NCBI GenBank assembly: GCA_910577645.1
Contig: CAJTOL010000012.1
Span: forward strand, 1-64,000
Length of the DNA: 64,000 bases
DNA from: an uncultured Lachnospiraceae bacterium
GTDB lineage: Bacteria > Bacillota > Clostridia > Lachnospirales > Lachnospiraceae
Direction of reading: 5' to 3'
Made by a program: the position numbers and the translations under genes. The notes under the pieces are model-generated. The model made no database searches, was not told where the DNA came from, and saw only the letters and a list, made by a program, of their open reading frames with translations. Shown in pieces: positions 8,530-18,163 of this stretch (positions are counted from its first letter, which is position 1; the number at the start of each line of letters is the position of its first letter).

Positions 8530-9500
8530 ATGTAGTTTATGCATCCAATGACGGTTATGCCCGCCATCTGGGGACATCCCTGTATTCCTTGCTAGACCGG
8601 AATCAATTGGAGGAAACCATAACGGTTTATATTCTCTCTGTGGGAATGTCCCAGGAAAATCAGAGCAGGCTGAAACAGATTGCGGATCACTTTGACCGCA
8701 GCCTTAAGATGATAGAACTGGGGGATTTAAAGAAACGGTTTCCCTATGAGGTAGATACAGGAGGGTTTGATATCAGCGCTATGGGCCGCCTGTTTGCAGG
8801 CACTGTTCTGCCGGAATCAGTAGAGAAGGCTGTGTATTTGGACTGCGATACGGTAGTGCTGGGATCTCTAAGGAAACTTTGGGCCATAGATCTGGGAAAA
8901 TGTGTTCTGGGAGCTGTGATGGAGCCCACTATCTACCCTTCCGTAAAGGAGCAGATAGGGCTGGAGCCGGAGGATGCTTACTTTAACTCCGGAGTCCTTT
9001 TAATGGATGTAAAAGCCTGGCGGGAACAGGATGTGGAGAGAAAGATTTTAGACTTTTATAAATCTCTGGGAGGCCGTACCTTTGCCTGCGATCAGGACAC
9101 CTTGAACGGAGCCTTAAAGGGGCGGATTAAACCCCTGTCGCCCAGATATAATTTCTTTACCAATTACCGCTATTTCCATTACCGGGATCTGGTAAGCCAG
9201 TCTCCGGCTTATAAAGCGGTTCCAAAGAATCTTTTCAGGCGGGCGAAAGCCCACCCTGCTATCCTCCATTTTATGGGGGATGAGCGCCCATGGAAAGCAG
9301 GCAACCGGAACCATTACCGCATGGCCTATGAGCGGTATCTGGAGAAGACGCCCTGGCGGGGAACCCCTAAGGAGAAGGGGCAGGAGCTTTATATGGCAGC
9401 CTACCATCTGATGGATTATGCCACTTTTTTATGTCCCCCTGTCCGGCGGTATATCAGCAAAAAGTACGGTATGAAAGTTGTGGAGAGCCGAGGGAAATGA
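8526..9500 (+). CDS. Glycosyltransferase family 8
   Basis: This 324-residue retaining glycosyltransferase of the LgtC/GspA type has the N-terminal strand NVVYASNDGYARHLGTS, the metal-binding DXD in VYLDCDTVVLG (about residues 100-110), the FNSGVLLMDVKAW segment and a C-terminal HFMGDERPWK motif. GT8 enzymes usually transfer glucose or galactose from UDP-sugars. It overlaps both glf and the following GT2 gene by four bases (ATGA). Confidence 0.9.
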   Translation: MNVVYASNDGYARHLGTSLYSLLDRNQLEETITVYILSVGMSQENQSRLKQIADHFDRSLKMIELGDLKKRFPYEVDTGGFDISAMGRLFAGTVLPESVEKAVYLDCDTVVLGSLRKLWAIDLGKCVLGAVMEPTIYPSVKEQIGLEPEDAYFNSGVLLMDVKAWREQDVERKILDFYKSLGGRTFACDQDTLNGALKGRIKPLSPRYNFFTNYRYFHYRDLVSQSPAYKAVPKNLFRRAKAHPAILHFMGDERPWKAGNRNHYRMAYERYLEKTPWRGTPKEKGQELYMAAYHLMDYATFLCPPVRRYISKKYGMKVVESRGK

Positions 9501-10414
9501 AGGTAAGCTGTGTCATATTAAACTATAATGATTCTGAGACTGCCGTGAAACAGGCAAGGCGGATTTGCGGCTATGAAGCCCTGGACTATGTGGTGATAGT
9601 AGACAATCATTCCACAGATAATTCCTGGGAAAAGCTGCGGCAGCTAAGAGAAGAATGTCCAGGGATTATCTTGCTTAAAACAAGAGAAAATGGCGGATAT
9701 GGAGCAGGAAATAACGCTGGAATCCGATATTCTTATGAAGAGCTGAAGGCGGATTATGTGTTGATAGCCAACCCGGATACTGTTTTTACGAATACCTGTG
9801 TAAAGAACCTAAAGGAGGTATTGACAAGGCATAAAGATGTGGCCGCGGTTGCTCCCAGGATGATAGATCCGGTATTTGGAAAGCAGCTAAACGGCTGGAA
9901 ATTGGCCGGGTTTTGGGGAAGCCTGATAAAGACCGGGCCGGTATCAAGAAGGACACTGGGGCGGCTTTTAGCCAGTTATCTGGACTATTCTGAGAAGTAT
10001 TTTACAGGAAAAAAGGCCGTTTATACAGATGCAGTCCATGGCTCTCTTCTGATGGTAGATGCTGAGAAAATGCTGAAGTGCGGCGGATATGACGAGAAGG
10101 TATTTCTCTATAATGAAGAAGATATTCTGGCATGGAAATTTAAAAGGGCAGGATATGGGACGGTATTGCTTTTGTGTCAGACCTACCGTCATGAACATTC
10201 GGCATCTATTTCTAAAAGTGTAAAAAGCGCGATTAGCCGTCAAAAACTGCGTCAGGAAAGCGCGCTGTATTACTATAAAAATTATCTGAAAATCGGCTTG
10301 GCAAAGGCTTTCTTCGCCAAAATGTTTTTTTCGGTAATTTTAATGGAAATCTACCTGGATGACACAATAAATACCCAATGGGGCAGATTCTGCGCCAGGA
10401 AGAGGAAGAAATGA
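9497..10414 (+). CDS. Glycosyltransferase family 2 (rhamnosyl/galactofuranosyl type)
   Basis: This 305-residue GT-A enzyme has CVILNYNDSETAV at the N-terminus, nucleotide-binding VDNHSTDNS, the DXD-equivalent IANPDTVF, and the acceptor-site region FLYNEEDILAWKFKRAG. The ATG at 9497 overlaps the previous stop; an upstream in-frame start would add about 22 residues that do not resemble the family. Next to glf, a galactofuranosyl transfer is possible but not shown. Confidence 0.87.
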   Translation: MKVSCVILNYNDSETAVKQARRICGYEALDYVVIVDNHSTDNSWEKLRQLREECPGIILLKTRENGGYGAGNNAGIRYSYEELKADYVLIANPDTVFTNTCVKNLKEVLTRHKDVAAVAPRMIDPVFGKQLNGWKLAGFWGSLIKTGPVSRRTLGRLLASYLDYSEKYFTGKKAVYTDAVHGSLLMVDAEKMLKCGGYDEKVFLYNEEDILAWKFKRAGYGTVLLLCQTYRHEHSASISKSVKSAISRQKLRQESALYYYKNYLKIGLAKAFFAKMFFSVILMEIYLDDTINTQWGRFCARKRKK

Positions 10415-11502
10415 ATGAGTTAATTTCGATTATTGTTCCGGTATACAATGCAGAAAAATACCTGGACAGAGGGATCCAATCGATTATCAATCAAAGCTAC
10501 CGAAATCTGGAAATTCTTCTGATAGATGACGGTTCTACTGACAGTTCCTTTCAAATTTGTCAGGATTATGCAGGCCGGGATCCCCGTATTCAGGTGTTCC
10601 AAAAGGAAAACGGAGGCGTTTCCAGCGCCAGAAATTTTGGCCTTTCCCAGATGACAGGCCAGTGGTTTATGACCATGGACGCAGACGATTACATGGCGGA
10701 GGATGCCATTCTTATGTTATATGAGGCTGTGAAACAGAGCCAGGCAGATATGGCAATTGGCGGCTTTGAAATGGTCTATGAGGATGGCAGCCCCAGAGAC
10801 AGACGGGCATGGAAAAATGCCTGGTCCGGAACCTTAAAAGAGTTTGGGAACGAATTGCTGGTTCCTTTTTTCGATCTGCAGCTGATTCATAACTGCAATA
10901 ATAAATTGTACCGTGCCAAAAGCTTTTGGGGCAGGCGGGCAGGATGGGAATTTGAAAGCCCTGCCCAACAGGCGGCCCACATCCTCTTTTATGACGAAAT
11001 GATGTGGATTAATGAGGACGTTTGGTTTTCTGCCAGGATGATTACCCGAACAAAAAGAATCTGTGTGGTTCCTCAGGTGATTTTCTACTATTGGCAGCAT
11101 CAGGCCGGGGACAGCCTTATAAGCCGGTTTAATCCTAATGGGGTGGAAACCTGCTTCCCTCTGTTAAAAGCCATTCAGGGGCTTTTGAGACGTTCCCACG
11201 CTTCAGAGGATGTACAAAACCAAATGAATAACCGGATGGTATTCCATATCTGCGGCTTTGCAGGACTGGCGTATTACCGGTCCGGTTACAGCCGCCGCCA
11301 GTGCTATGAAGAAATTAAAAAGCTGGCGGCCCGGCCGGAATTCTGCCGCCTGCTGGTTTCGGTAAAGCCTGAGGGGCTGAAAAACCGCCTGGCTGTGCTG
11401 GTGCTGCGCTGCCGTCTGATAAGGATTTACCATTGGATGTGTTTGGCCTTATACGGCCGTCAGAGGCGGGCGTATTTTAAGAGTCAGAAGGGACAAAGAT
11501 AG
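10411..11502 (+). CDS. Glycosyltransferase family 2
   Basis: This 363-residue GT-A enzyme starts IIVPVYNAEKYLDRG and contains LLIDDGSTDSS, the DXD motif in TMDADDYM, and a catalytic-region segment around WINEDVWFSARM. The C-terminal 100 residues are basic and helix-rich, as in CpsI/EpsJ-type transferases. ATG 10411 overlaps the previous TGA. The donor sugar cannot be read from the sequence. Confidence 0.9.
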   Translation: MNELISIIVPVYNAEKYLDRGIQSIINQSYRNLEILLIDDGSTDSSFQICQDYAGRDPRIQVFQKENGGVSSARNFGLSQMTGQWFMTMDADDYMAEDAILMLYEAVKQSQADMAIGGFEMVYEDGSPRDRRAWKNAWSGTLKEFGNELLVPFFDLQLIHNCNNKLYRAKSFWGRRAGWEFESPAQQAAHILFYDEMMWINEDVWFSARMITRTKRICVVPQVIFYYWQHQAGDSLISRFNPNGVETCFPLLKAIQGLLRRSHASEDVQNQMNNRMVFHICGFAGLAYYRSGYSRRQCYEEIKKLAARPEFCRLLVSVKPEGLKNRLAVLVLRCRLIRIYHWMCLALYGRQRRAYFKSQKGQR

Positions 11503-11504
11503 CT

Positions 11505-12611
11505 ATGAGAGATGGATCAGACCCCATACTGGTAACCAGATCTTCCATGCCGCCTTTAGAGGAATATGTGGAGAAGCTGCGCCATATCTGGGATACCGCC
11601 TGGCTGACCAATATGGGAGAATATCACGAGGAATTAAAAGCAGAATTAAAAAAATATTTGAAGGTGAAAGAGCTGGAATTGTTTGTCAACGGCCACATTG
11701 CACTGGAGATGGCACTTCAGGCTTTTCAGCTGGAAGGAGAGGTGATCACCACCCCCTTTAGCTTTGCTTCCACCACCCATGCCATAGTGCGGAATGATTT
11801 GACTCCGGTATTTTGCGATATTAATCCGGATGATTTTACAATGGACGCAGACAAGCTGGAAAGCTTAATTACAAAAAAAACCTGCGCTATAGTGCCGGTT
11901 CACGTATACGGAAATTTCTGCGATGTAGAAAGAATAGAGGATATTGCCCGCCGCCATAGCCTGAAGGTAATCTATGACGCGGCTCATACTTTTGGGGAAG
12001 AATTTGACGGCCGGGGAGCCGGAGATTTCGGGGACGTGTCTATGTTCAGCCTTCACGCCACCAAGGTTTACAACAGCATTGAAGGAGGGATTGCCACCTT
12101 TAAAGAACCATGGCTGGCAGACCGGCTTTATAAGTTGAAAAATTTTGGGATCACCGGAAAAGAGTCTGTGGAATACGTAGGCGGAAACGGAAAAATGAAT
12201 GAATTTCAGGCGGCCATGGGCTTGTGCAATTTAAAATATATAGACAGGGAAATCGCAAAGCGAAAGGCAGTGGCAGAGCGCTACCGAAGCCATCTGGAAG
12301 GGATTTCCGGTATCCGCCTGTCGCGGCAGAATCCTAAAGTTACTTATAATTATGCCTATATGCCTGTGGTATTTGAGGGTGACAGGTGGAACCGGGATGA
12401 GATTTATAATCGGCTGGCAGAAAATAATATCTTTGCAAGAAAGTATTTTTACCCCTGCATTAATGCTTATGATTGCTATAAGAATCAATTTGATCCCCAG
12501 GATACGCCTGTTGCGGATCGCATATCTAAGCAAATATTAACTCTGCCCATGTATGCAGATTTATCCCTGGATATAGTGGATGAGATCTGCCGGATTATTT
12601 TAGGAGAGTGA
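11505..12611 (+). CDS. DegT/DnrJ/EryC1-family sugar aminotransferase
   Basis: This 368-residue PLP enzyme would convert a nucleotide keto-sugar to an amino-sugar for the surface polymer. The internal aldimine lysine is Lys187 in LHATKVYNSIEGG, preceded by the PLP-binding YDAAHTFGEEFDG. The N-terminal FVNGHIALEMAL phosphate-binding segment is also present. The start follows the previous stop by two bases. Aminotransferases of this size act on 3-keto or 4-keto sugars; the position is not determined. Confidence 0.9.
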   Translation: MRDGSDPILVTRSSMPPLEEYVEKLRHIWDTAWLTNMGEYHEELKAELKKYLKVKELELFVNGHIALEMALQAFQLEGEVITTPFSFASTTHAIVRNDLTPVFCDINPDDFTMDADKLESLITKKTCAIVPVHVYGNFCDVERIEDIARRHSLKVIYDAAHTFGEEFDGRGAGDFGDVSMFSLHATKVYNSIEGGIATFKEPWLADRLYKLKNFGITGKESVEYVGGNGKMNEFQAAMGLCNLKYIDREIAKRKAVAERYRSHLEGISGIRLSRQNPKVTYNYAYMPVVFEGDRWNRDEIYNRLAENNIFARKYFYPCINAYDCYKNQFDPQDTPVADRISKQILTLPMYADLSLDIVDEICRIILGE

Positions 12612-12618
12612 GCTGTTT

Positions 12619-13599
12619 ATGAAACAAAAACCGCTGGTAACGGTCAGCTGTATAACCTATAACCATGAAAAATATATTGCCAGAGCGCTGGATAGCTTTC
12701 TCATGCAAAAGACAGATTTCCCCTTTGAAATCGTCATTCATGATGATGCTTCCACTGACAGAACTCCAGAGATCATCCGGGAATATGCAGAAAAATACCC
12801 TGAGATTATCCGCCCTATGTACCAGAAAGAAAACCAGTATTCCAAAGGAATTTCCAATATCAGCGGGGCTTTTAATTTCCCGCGGGCAGAAGGCAAATAT
12901 ATTGCCATGTGCGAGGGGGACGATTACTGGATTGATGACTCGAAGCTTCAGCGCCAGGCAGATTATATGGAAGCTCATCCGGAATGTACCATGTGCTTTC
13001 ACAGCGCAAAAACAGAGTCTGAGGATAAGGCGCTGCGGGCAAAAGAGGTCCGCCCCTATAAGCGCAGCAAATTGTGCACTCCGGAGGAAGTTATTGATAA
13101 ACGGGCAAATTATCCTACAGCATCGCTGATGTTTTCCGCCAATCTGGCTAAGGCGCTGCCTCAGTGGTATCATGATTGCCCGGTAGGGGATATCCCAATC
13201 CATATTTTTATGGCCAGCAAAGGAACGGTTTATTACATGGACCGAAAGATGTCGGTGTACCAGCAGGGGGTCAGCGTTTCCTGGTCCAGCCAGATGGAGA
13301 GGGGAAACTACAAGGAAAACCTGATTCGCCATCATAATGCCATGAAAAAAATGTTCCGGGCCTTTGCAAAGGATACGGATCACAAGTATGACAAGGCCAT
13401 TAAAAGCGCCTTTCACAGGATGGATTTTCTGACATTTTTAAATACAAAAGAGTACCGTCAGGTGCTGCAGAAAGAGTACCGCCGCTATTATAAAGAGCTG
13501 GATCTTCGCACCCGGTTCTTCTTAAAATTAGACGTATACTACCCCTGGATGTATGACGGACTGCAGAAAATATGGTACACAGTAAGAGGTAAAAAATGA
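12619..13599 (+). CDS. Glycosyltransferase family 2
   Basis: This 326-residue GT-A enzyme has VSCITYNHEKYIARALDS, nucleotide-binding VIHDDASTDRT and the metal-site motif CEGDDYWID, a signature of a common capsule-locus GT2 subgroup. The C-terminal half carries positively charged helices (KEYRQVLQKEYRRYY). It overlaps the flippase gene by four bases (ATGA). Confidence 0.9.
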   Translation: MKQKPLVTVSCITYNHEKYIARALDSFLMQKTDFPFEIVIHDDASTDRTPEIIREYAEKYPEIIRPMYQKENQYSKGISNISGAFNFPRAEGKYIAMCEGDDYWIDDSKLQRQADYMEAHPECTMCFHSAKTESEDKALRAKEVRPYKRSKLCTPEEVIDKRANYPTASLMFSANLAKALPQWYHDCPVGDIPIHIFMASKGTVYYMDRKMSVYQQGVSVSWSSQMERGNYKENLIRHHNAMKKMFRAFAKDTDHKYDKAIKSAFHRMDFLTFLNTKEYRQVLQKEYRRYYKELDLRTRFFLKLDVYYPWMYDGLQKIWYTVRGKK

Positions 13600-15047
13600 C
13601 TGAAAATCCAACAAGTTTAAGAGGGAAAGTCTTGTCCGGACTGTTTTGGAAAGTTCTGGAAAACGGTGGAGTCCAAATAGTCCAGTTTGTGATTTCCCTG
13701 ATTTTGGCAAGGATGCTGGGGCCGGAACGATACGGCACTATTGCGCTTCTTCTGGTCTTTATTGCCATTGCCAATGTGTTTATTCAGTCCGGCTTTCAAA
13801 CGGCTCTGATTCAGAAACGCCAGGTAGATGATCTGGACTATTCCTCTGTTTTTTACCTGGGGCTGGGGGTGGCGCTGCTGCTTTATGCGGTGATTTTTGC
13901 AGGAGCCCCGGCTGTGGCAGCCTTTTACCATGATCCGGAGCTGAAATCCATGTTGAGGGTGCTGGCTCTTATGATATTTTTCGGCGCTGTAGTGTCGGTT
14001 CAGACCGCTATGGTATCCCGGAAAATGGAGTTTCGCAAAATGTGCGCTGCCAGCCTTTTTGCCACCTGCCTGTCAGGAATTGCCGGAGTAATTGGCGCAT
14101 ACCGGAGCCTTGGCACTTGGGCACTGGTGGTACAGCAGCTGGGCACTCAGTTTTTGCTGATGGTATTTTTATGGGTGCTGGTGGGCTGGAAGCCTATGAG
14201 AGCCTTTTCCTTTAGCCGGGTAAAAGCGCTGTTTTCTTATGGCTGGAAGCTTTTGTGCTCCTCTCTTTTGGATACGGTATATAACAACTTATATACTATG
14301 GTCATTGGCAGGATTTACCAGAAAGATGTGGTAGGCTATTACAACCGGGGCAATCAGTTTCCACAGCTTATTGTCAACAACCTGGCTGCTTCCATTCAGG
14401 CGGTGATGCTGCCAGCCTTTTCTGCCAGCCAGGAGGATAAAGAGCGGATGAAGGCTATGGTCCGGCGCTCCATTGTCACCAGCGCTTTTGTAATCTTTCC
14501 CATGATGGCAGGTTTGATTGCAGTGGCAAAGCCTCTGATTTCCATTATCCTTACAGAAAAGTGGCTGCCCTGCGTGCCCTTTTTGCAGATTATGTGTGTG
14601 GCCTACGCCATGTGGCCTATCCACATCGCAAACCTTCAGGCTATTAATGCTCTGGGGAGAAGCGATATTTTTCTAAAGCTGGAAATTATAAAAAAAGCCC
14701 TGGGACTGGCTGTTTTAGCGGTCAGCATCCCCTTTGGCATCTATGCAATGGTATGGTTAAAGGCATCTACTGATTTTGTGGGGACAATTATTAATGCATA
14801 TCCCAACAAAAAGCTTTTAAATTACAGTTTTTTAGAACAGTGGAGGGACGTGTTTCCTGCTTTGGTACTGTCTGTAGTTATGGGGGCGATAGTCTACAGC
14901 CTGCAGTTTTTTATCCATAATAACTGGATCCTCCTGATTGCCCAGATTGGCGTTGGGGTGCTGATTTACGGAGGCCTGGCCTGGATATTTAAGATAGAGA
15001 GCTTCCGGTATCTGGTGGGGGTTGTGAAAGGGTTTCAGAAAAGATAG
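13596..15047 (+). CDS. Wzx-type flippase / teichuronic acid exporter-like (483 aa)
   Basis: This polytopic membrane protein of the MOP exporter superfamily has the usual length and about 12-14 hydrophobic helices. It starts SLRGKVLSGLFWKVLENGG and has the conserved LARMLGPERYGTIALLLVF segment, resembling TuaB/WzxC-type exporters. It probably flips the lipid-linked repeat unit made by the surrounding transferases. A second flippase occurs at 16795. Confidence 0.9.
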   Translation: MTENPTSLRGKVLSGLFWKVLENGGVQIVQFVISLILARMLGPERYGTIALLLVFIAIANVFIQSGFQTALIQKRQVDDLDYSSVFYLGLGVALLLYAVIFAGAPAVAAFYHDPELKSMLRVLALMIFFGAVVSVQTAMVSRKMEFRKMCAASLFATCLSGIAGVIGAYRSLGTWALVVQQLGTQFLLMVFLWVLVGWKPMRAFSFSRVKALFSYGWKLLCSSLLDTVYNNLYTMVIGRIYQKDVVGYYNRGNQFPQLIVNNLAASIQAVMLPAFSASQEDKERMKAMVRRSIVTSAFVIFPMMAGLIAVAKPLISIILTEKWLPCVPFLQIMCVAYAMWPIHIANLQAINALGRSDIFLKLEIIKKALGLAVLAVSIPFGIYAMVWLKASTDFVGTIINAYPNKKLLNYSFLEQWRDVFPALVLSVVMGAIVYSLQFFIHNNWILLIAQIGVGVLIYGGLAWIFKIESFRYLVGVVKGFQKR

Positions 15048-15066
15048 AATTTGAATCGAGGACAAT

Positions 15067-16089
15067 ATGAAAACAGAGACAAATATTCTTCTGACCAGCG
15101 CAGGCAGGAGAACCTATCTGATAGAATATTTTAAAGAAGCAGTTGCAGGAGAGGGAAGGGTTCATGCCGCCAACAGCCAGATATGTCCGGCATTTGCGGC
15201 GGCGGATCAGTGGGTGATAACCCCTCTGATTTACGATGAAAACTATATTCCGTTTTTGCTGGATTACTGCAGGAAAAATCAGATTACCATGCTGATTTCC
15301 CTGTTTGACATTGATCTGCCGGTGCTTGCAAAACACCGGAATGAGTTTGCCAAAATCGGGGTAAATGTGGTGGTTTCGGATCCGGAGGTTGTTGAGGTCT
15401 GCAATGATAAATGGAAAACCTTTCAGTTTTTAAGCAGCAATGGACTGCTGACCCCTAAGAGCTTTTTGAATCCGGAAGAAGCAAAGCTGGCTGTCCGGGA
15501 AGGTTGCCTTTCTTACCCGCTTATAGTAAAACCCCGCTGGGGAATGGGATCTCTTTCTGTTTTTCAGGCAGATAATGAAGAAGAACTTGACATTTTTTAT
15601 AAGAAAATTGCCCGGGAAATCCAAAACAGCTACCTTCGGTTTGAGGCGGTGAAGGATCCGTCAGCCTGCGTCCTGATTCAGGAAAAAATAGAAGGCCAGG
15701 AATATGGACTGGACATTATCAATGATCTGGATTGTCATTATCAGAACACGATCCCGAAAAGGAAGGGAGCCATGCGATCCGGTGAAACAGACTTTGCCGA
15801 GACAGTAGATAATGAAGATTTAAAGGGGCTGGGAGAAAGGATAAGCAGCCTTTTGAAGCACCGGGGCAACCTGGATATGGATGTATTTGAGGCAGGAGGG
15901 AAATACTATATTCTGGAGATGAATCCCAGATTTGGAGGAGGATACCCCTTTAGCCATGCCGCCGGAGCCAATTTCCCCAAGGCTTTGGTAAACTGGGAAA
16001 AAGGCATTTCTCCCAAGGCAGAATGGCTTACCGCCAGGCCTGGTGTCAAGGCATATAAGGATATTAAAATCCTGGTTGTGGAGGAATAG
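15067..16089 (+). CDS. ATP-grasp ligase (carbamoyl-phosphate-synthase-like)
   Basis: This 340-residue ATP-grasp protein has an N-terminal Rossmann-like domain (NILLTSAGRRTYLIEYF), the ATP-binding strand YPLIVKPRWGMGSLSV (about residues 150-165), and the Mg-binding segment YYILEMNPRFGGGYPF. ATP-grasp enzymes join a carboxylate to an amine or thiol. In this locus, with a sugar aminotransferase nearby, it may attach an amino or carboxylic acid to an amino-sugar of the polymer. That role is inference. Confidence 0.82.
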   Translation: MKTETNILLTSAGRRTYLIEYFKEAVAGEGRVHAANSQICPAFAAADQWVITPLIYDENYIPFLLDYCRKNQITMLISLFDIDLPVLAKHRNEFAKIGVNVVVSDPEVVEVCNDKWKTFQFLSSNGLLTPKSFLNPEEAKLAVREGCLSYPLIVKPRWGMGSLSVFQADNEEELDIFYKKIAREIQNSYLRFEAVKDPSACVLIQEKIEGQEYGLDIINDLDCHYQNTIPKRKGAMRSGETDFAETVDNEDLKGLGERISSLLKHRGNLDMDVFEAGGKYYILEMNPRFGGGYPFSHAAGANFPKALVNWEKGISPKAEWLTARPGVKAYKDIKILVVEE

Positions 16090-16095
16090 GCAGGA

Positions 16096-16782
16096 ATGAA
16101 AGATATACTTTTGGTGATCCCATCCTATAATGAGGAAAAAAATATCGAAGCTGTGGTGGGAGAGCTGATTGAGAAATTTCCTCAATTGGATTATATTGTG
16201 GTCAACGATGGCTCCACTGACAATACGGTCAAAATTTGCCGGGAAAAAGGCTACCATCTTTTAAACCTTCCGGTGAACCTTGGCCTGGCAGGATGCTTTC
16301 AGGCAGGTATGAAATATGCCTTTGAAAAAGGTTACTCCTATGCGATTCAGTTTGACGGAGACGGGCAGCACAGACCGGAATATATTGAAAAAATGAGGGA
16401 AAAGATGGACGAGGGCTATGACATTGTCATTGGCTCCCGGTTTGTGGACAAGAAAAAGGATTTTTCCATGAGAATGATTGGAAGCCGCCTGATTGGAGCG
16501 GCAATCTGCATAACCACCGGGGCCAGGGTAGCGGATCCTACATCCGGTATGCGGATGTTTAACAAAAAGATGATAGAGACCTTTGCCCTGAGTTTAAACT
16601 ATGGGCCGGAGCCGGATACGATTTCCTTTCTGATTAAGCAGGGGGCCAAGGTGGCTGAGGTGTCGGTGGAGGTTGAAAAACGTCTGGCAGGAGAAAGCTA
16701 TTTCAAACCTTTTGTAGCGGTGAAATATATGGTGCGGATGCTGATTTCCATCCTGTTGATTCAAAATTTCCGAAAAAAATAA
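16096..16782 (+). CDS. GT2, dolichyl/polyprenyl-phosphate sugar transferase-like
   Basis: The 228-residue protein has VIPSYNEEKNIEAVVGEL, VVNDGSTDNT and the metal-binding QFDGDGQHRPEYI motif typical of DPM1/ArnC-like synthases, plus GSRFVDKK. It lacks C-terminal membrane helices, so it is the short DPM1-like form. Such enzymes load sugars onto polyprenyl phosphate. The DUF2304 protein encoded at 19135 is a frequent partner of this class. Confidence 0.88.
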   Translation: MKDILLVIPSYNEEKNIEAVVGELIEKFPQLDYIVVNDGSTDNTVKICREKGYHLLNLPVNLGLAGCFQAGMKYAFEKGYSYAIQFDGDGQHRPEYIEKMREKMDEGYDIVIGSRFVDKKKDFSMRMIGSRLIGAAICITTGARVADPTSGMRMFNKKMIETFALSLNYGPEPDTISFLIKQGAKVAEVSVEVEKRLAGESYFKPFVAVKYMVRMLISILLIQNFRKK

Positions 16783-16794
16783 GCGAGGATTTTT

Positions 16795-18114
16795 ATGCTG
16801 GATAAAATGGCAGGGCTTCTGCTGGAGACAGAGGGAAATATAGAAAAAAAGAATATGCTCTGGAATATAGCAGGAAGCTTTTGCTATGCCTTTGCCAGTA
16901 TTTTATTGTCATTTCTGGTAATGAGAATTTCCGGGGACAGTGCGGGAGGGATTTTTGCATTTGGATTCAGTACCTTTGGACAGCAAATGTTTACGGTGGC
17001 ATATTTTGGAATCCGGCCATTTCAGATAACAGATGGAAGCGGGGAATATTCTTTCGGCGATTACCTGGGGCACAGAATTCTTACCAGCGGAATGGCAGTA
17101 TTGATTTCCGCTCTGTATCTGACCTGGATGGGAGTAGCCGGAGCCTATTCCCCGGTTAAGGCGGCAGTAGTATTTTTGCTGGCAATGTACAAAATAATAG
17201 ACGGCTTTGCCGATGTATATGAGTCGGAATTTCAACGCCAGGGATGTCTGTACCTGACAGGAAAGTCCAATACCTTCCGAACTGTTTTATCCGTGATAAC
17301 CTTCCTGTGTGTGCTTTTGTTTACCAGAGATATGACCTCACCGGAAAGCGGACTCCTGGCTGCCTGTTGGGGAGCTGTGGCGGCACAGATACTGGGAGTA
17401 GCGTTGTTTAATTTGTCAGTAATCGGAAAAATCAAAGGCATAGATTGGAGGAAATATCAGGGGAAAGCAAAAAAAATTTTCTCCCAGACAGGCCTTTTAT
17501 TTCTCTCTGTTTTTCTGGACTTTTATATTTTTTCTGCAGCAAAATATGCGATAGACAGCAATTTAAATGACGCTGCCAGCGGATATTTTAATTTGATTTT
17601 TATGCCTACATCCGTTATATATCTGGTAGCAAACTTTGTGATTCGTCCCTTCCTTACCAGGCTGACTGAGCTTTGGACAGAAGGGGACTTAAAGGGATTT
17701 CGTAAATTGTTAGTACGGATTGGGACTATGATAGGCGGCTTGACAGTGATGGCGGCAGGGGCGACTCTGGTCTTGGGAAAGTGGGCTCTTGGCGTTATGG
17801 AAATGTTTTTAGGGAAGGGATATGAAGGAGCTTTAACCCCGTACCATATGGCCTTTACTGTGATTGTACTGGGGGGCGGCTTTTACGCATTTGGCAACCT
17901 GATGTACTATGCGTTGGTGATTATGCGCCAGCAAAAAAGGATTTTTTTGGTCTATGTGTTAGTGGCAGCAGGAGCCGTAACAGGAGCTCCGATATTGGTG
18001 AGAAGATTTCTCATTTTTGGCGCAGCGTGGGCTTATACATGTTTTATGTTGCTTTTAATGATTGGATTCACAGCAAACACAATTTGGATCTATTGCCGCA
18101 GACAGAGGCAATAG
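16795..18114 (+). CDS. Second polysaccharide flippase-like membrane protein (439 aa)
   Basis: This polytopic membrane protein starts with a cytosolic EGNIEKKNMLWNIAGS segment and has about 12 helices, including MRISGDSAGGIFAFGFSTFGQQ. It resembles lipopolysaccharide/exopolysaccharide flippases of the MOP superfamily but differs clearly from the one at 13596 and is shorter. It may export a different lipid-linked substrate. The start follows AGCGAGGATTTTT. Confidence 0.82.
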   Translation: MLDKMAGLLLETEGNIEKKNMLWNIAGSFCYAFASILLSFLVMRISGDSAGGIFAFGFSTFGQQMFTVAYFGIRPFQITDGSGEYSFGDYLGHRILTSGMAVLISALYLTWMGVAGAYSPVKAAVVFLLAMYKIIDGFADVYESEFQRQGCLYLTGKSNTFRTVLSVITFLCVLLFTRDMTSPESGLLAACWGAVAAQILGVALFNLSVIGKIKGIDWRKYQGKAKKIFSQTGLLFLSVFLDFYIFSAAKYAIDSNLNDAASGYFNLIFMPTSVIYLVANFVIRPFLTRLTELWTEGDLKGFRKLLVRIGTMIGGLTVMAAGATLVLGKWALGVMEMFLGKGYEGALTPYHMAFTVIVLGGGFYAFGNLMYYALVIMRQQKRIFLVYVLVAAGAVTGAPILVRRFLIFGAAWAYTCFMLLLMIGFTANTIWIYCRRQRQ

Positions 18115-18163
18115 CTTTAATAAAGAGAGTAATTTAAAAAAGAGTAATAAAGAAGGGACCGTT

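Noticed and set aside
12595..13416. 273-codon minus-strand ORF
   Set aside because: It is a shadow of the GT2 gene at 12619, which has intact GT-A motifs.
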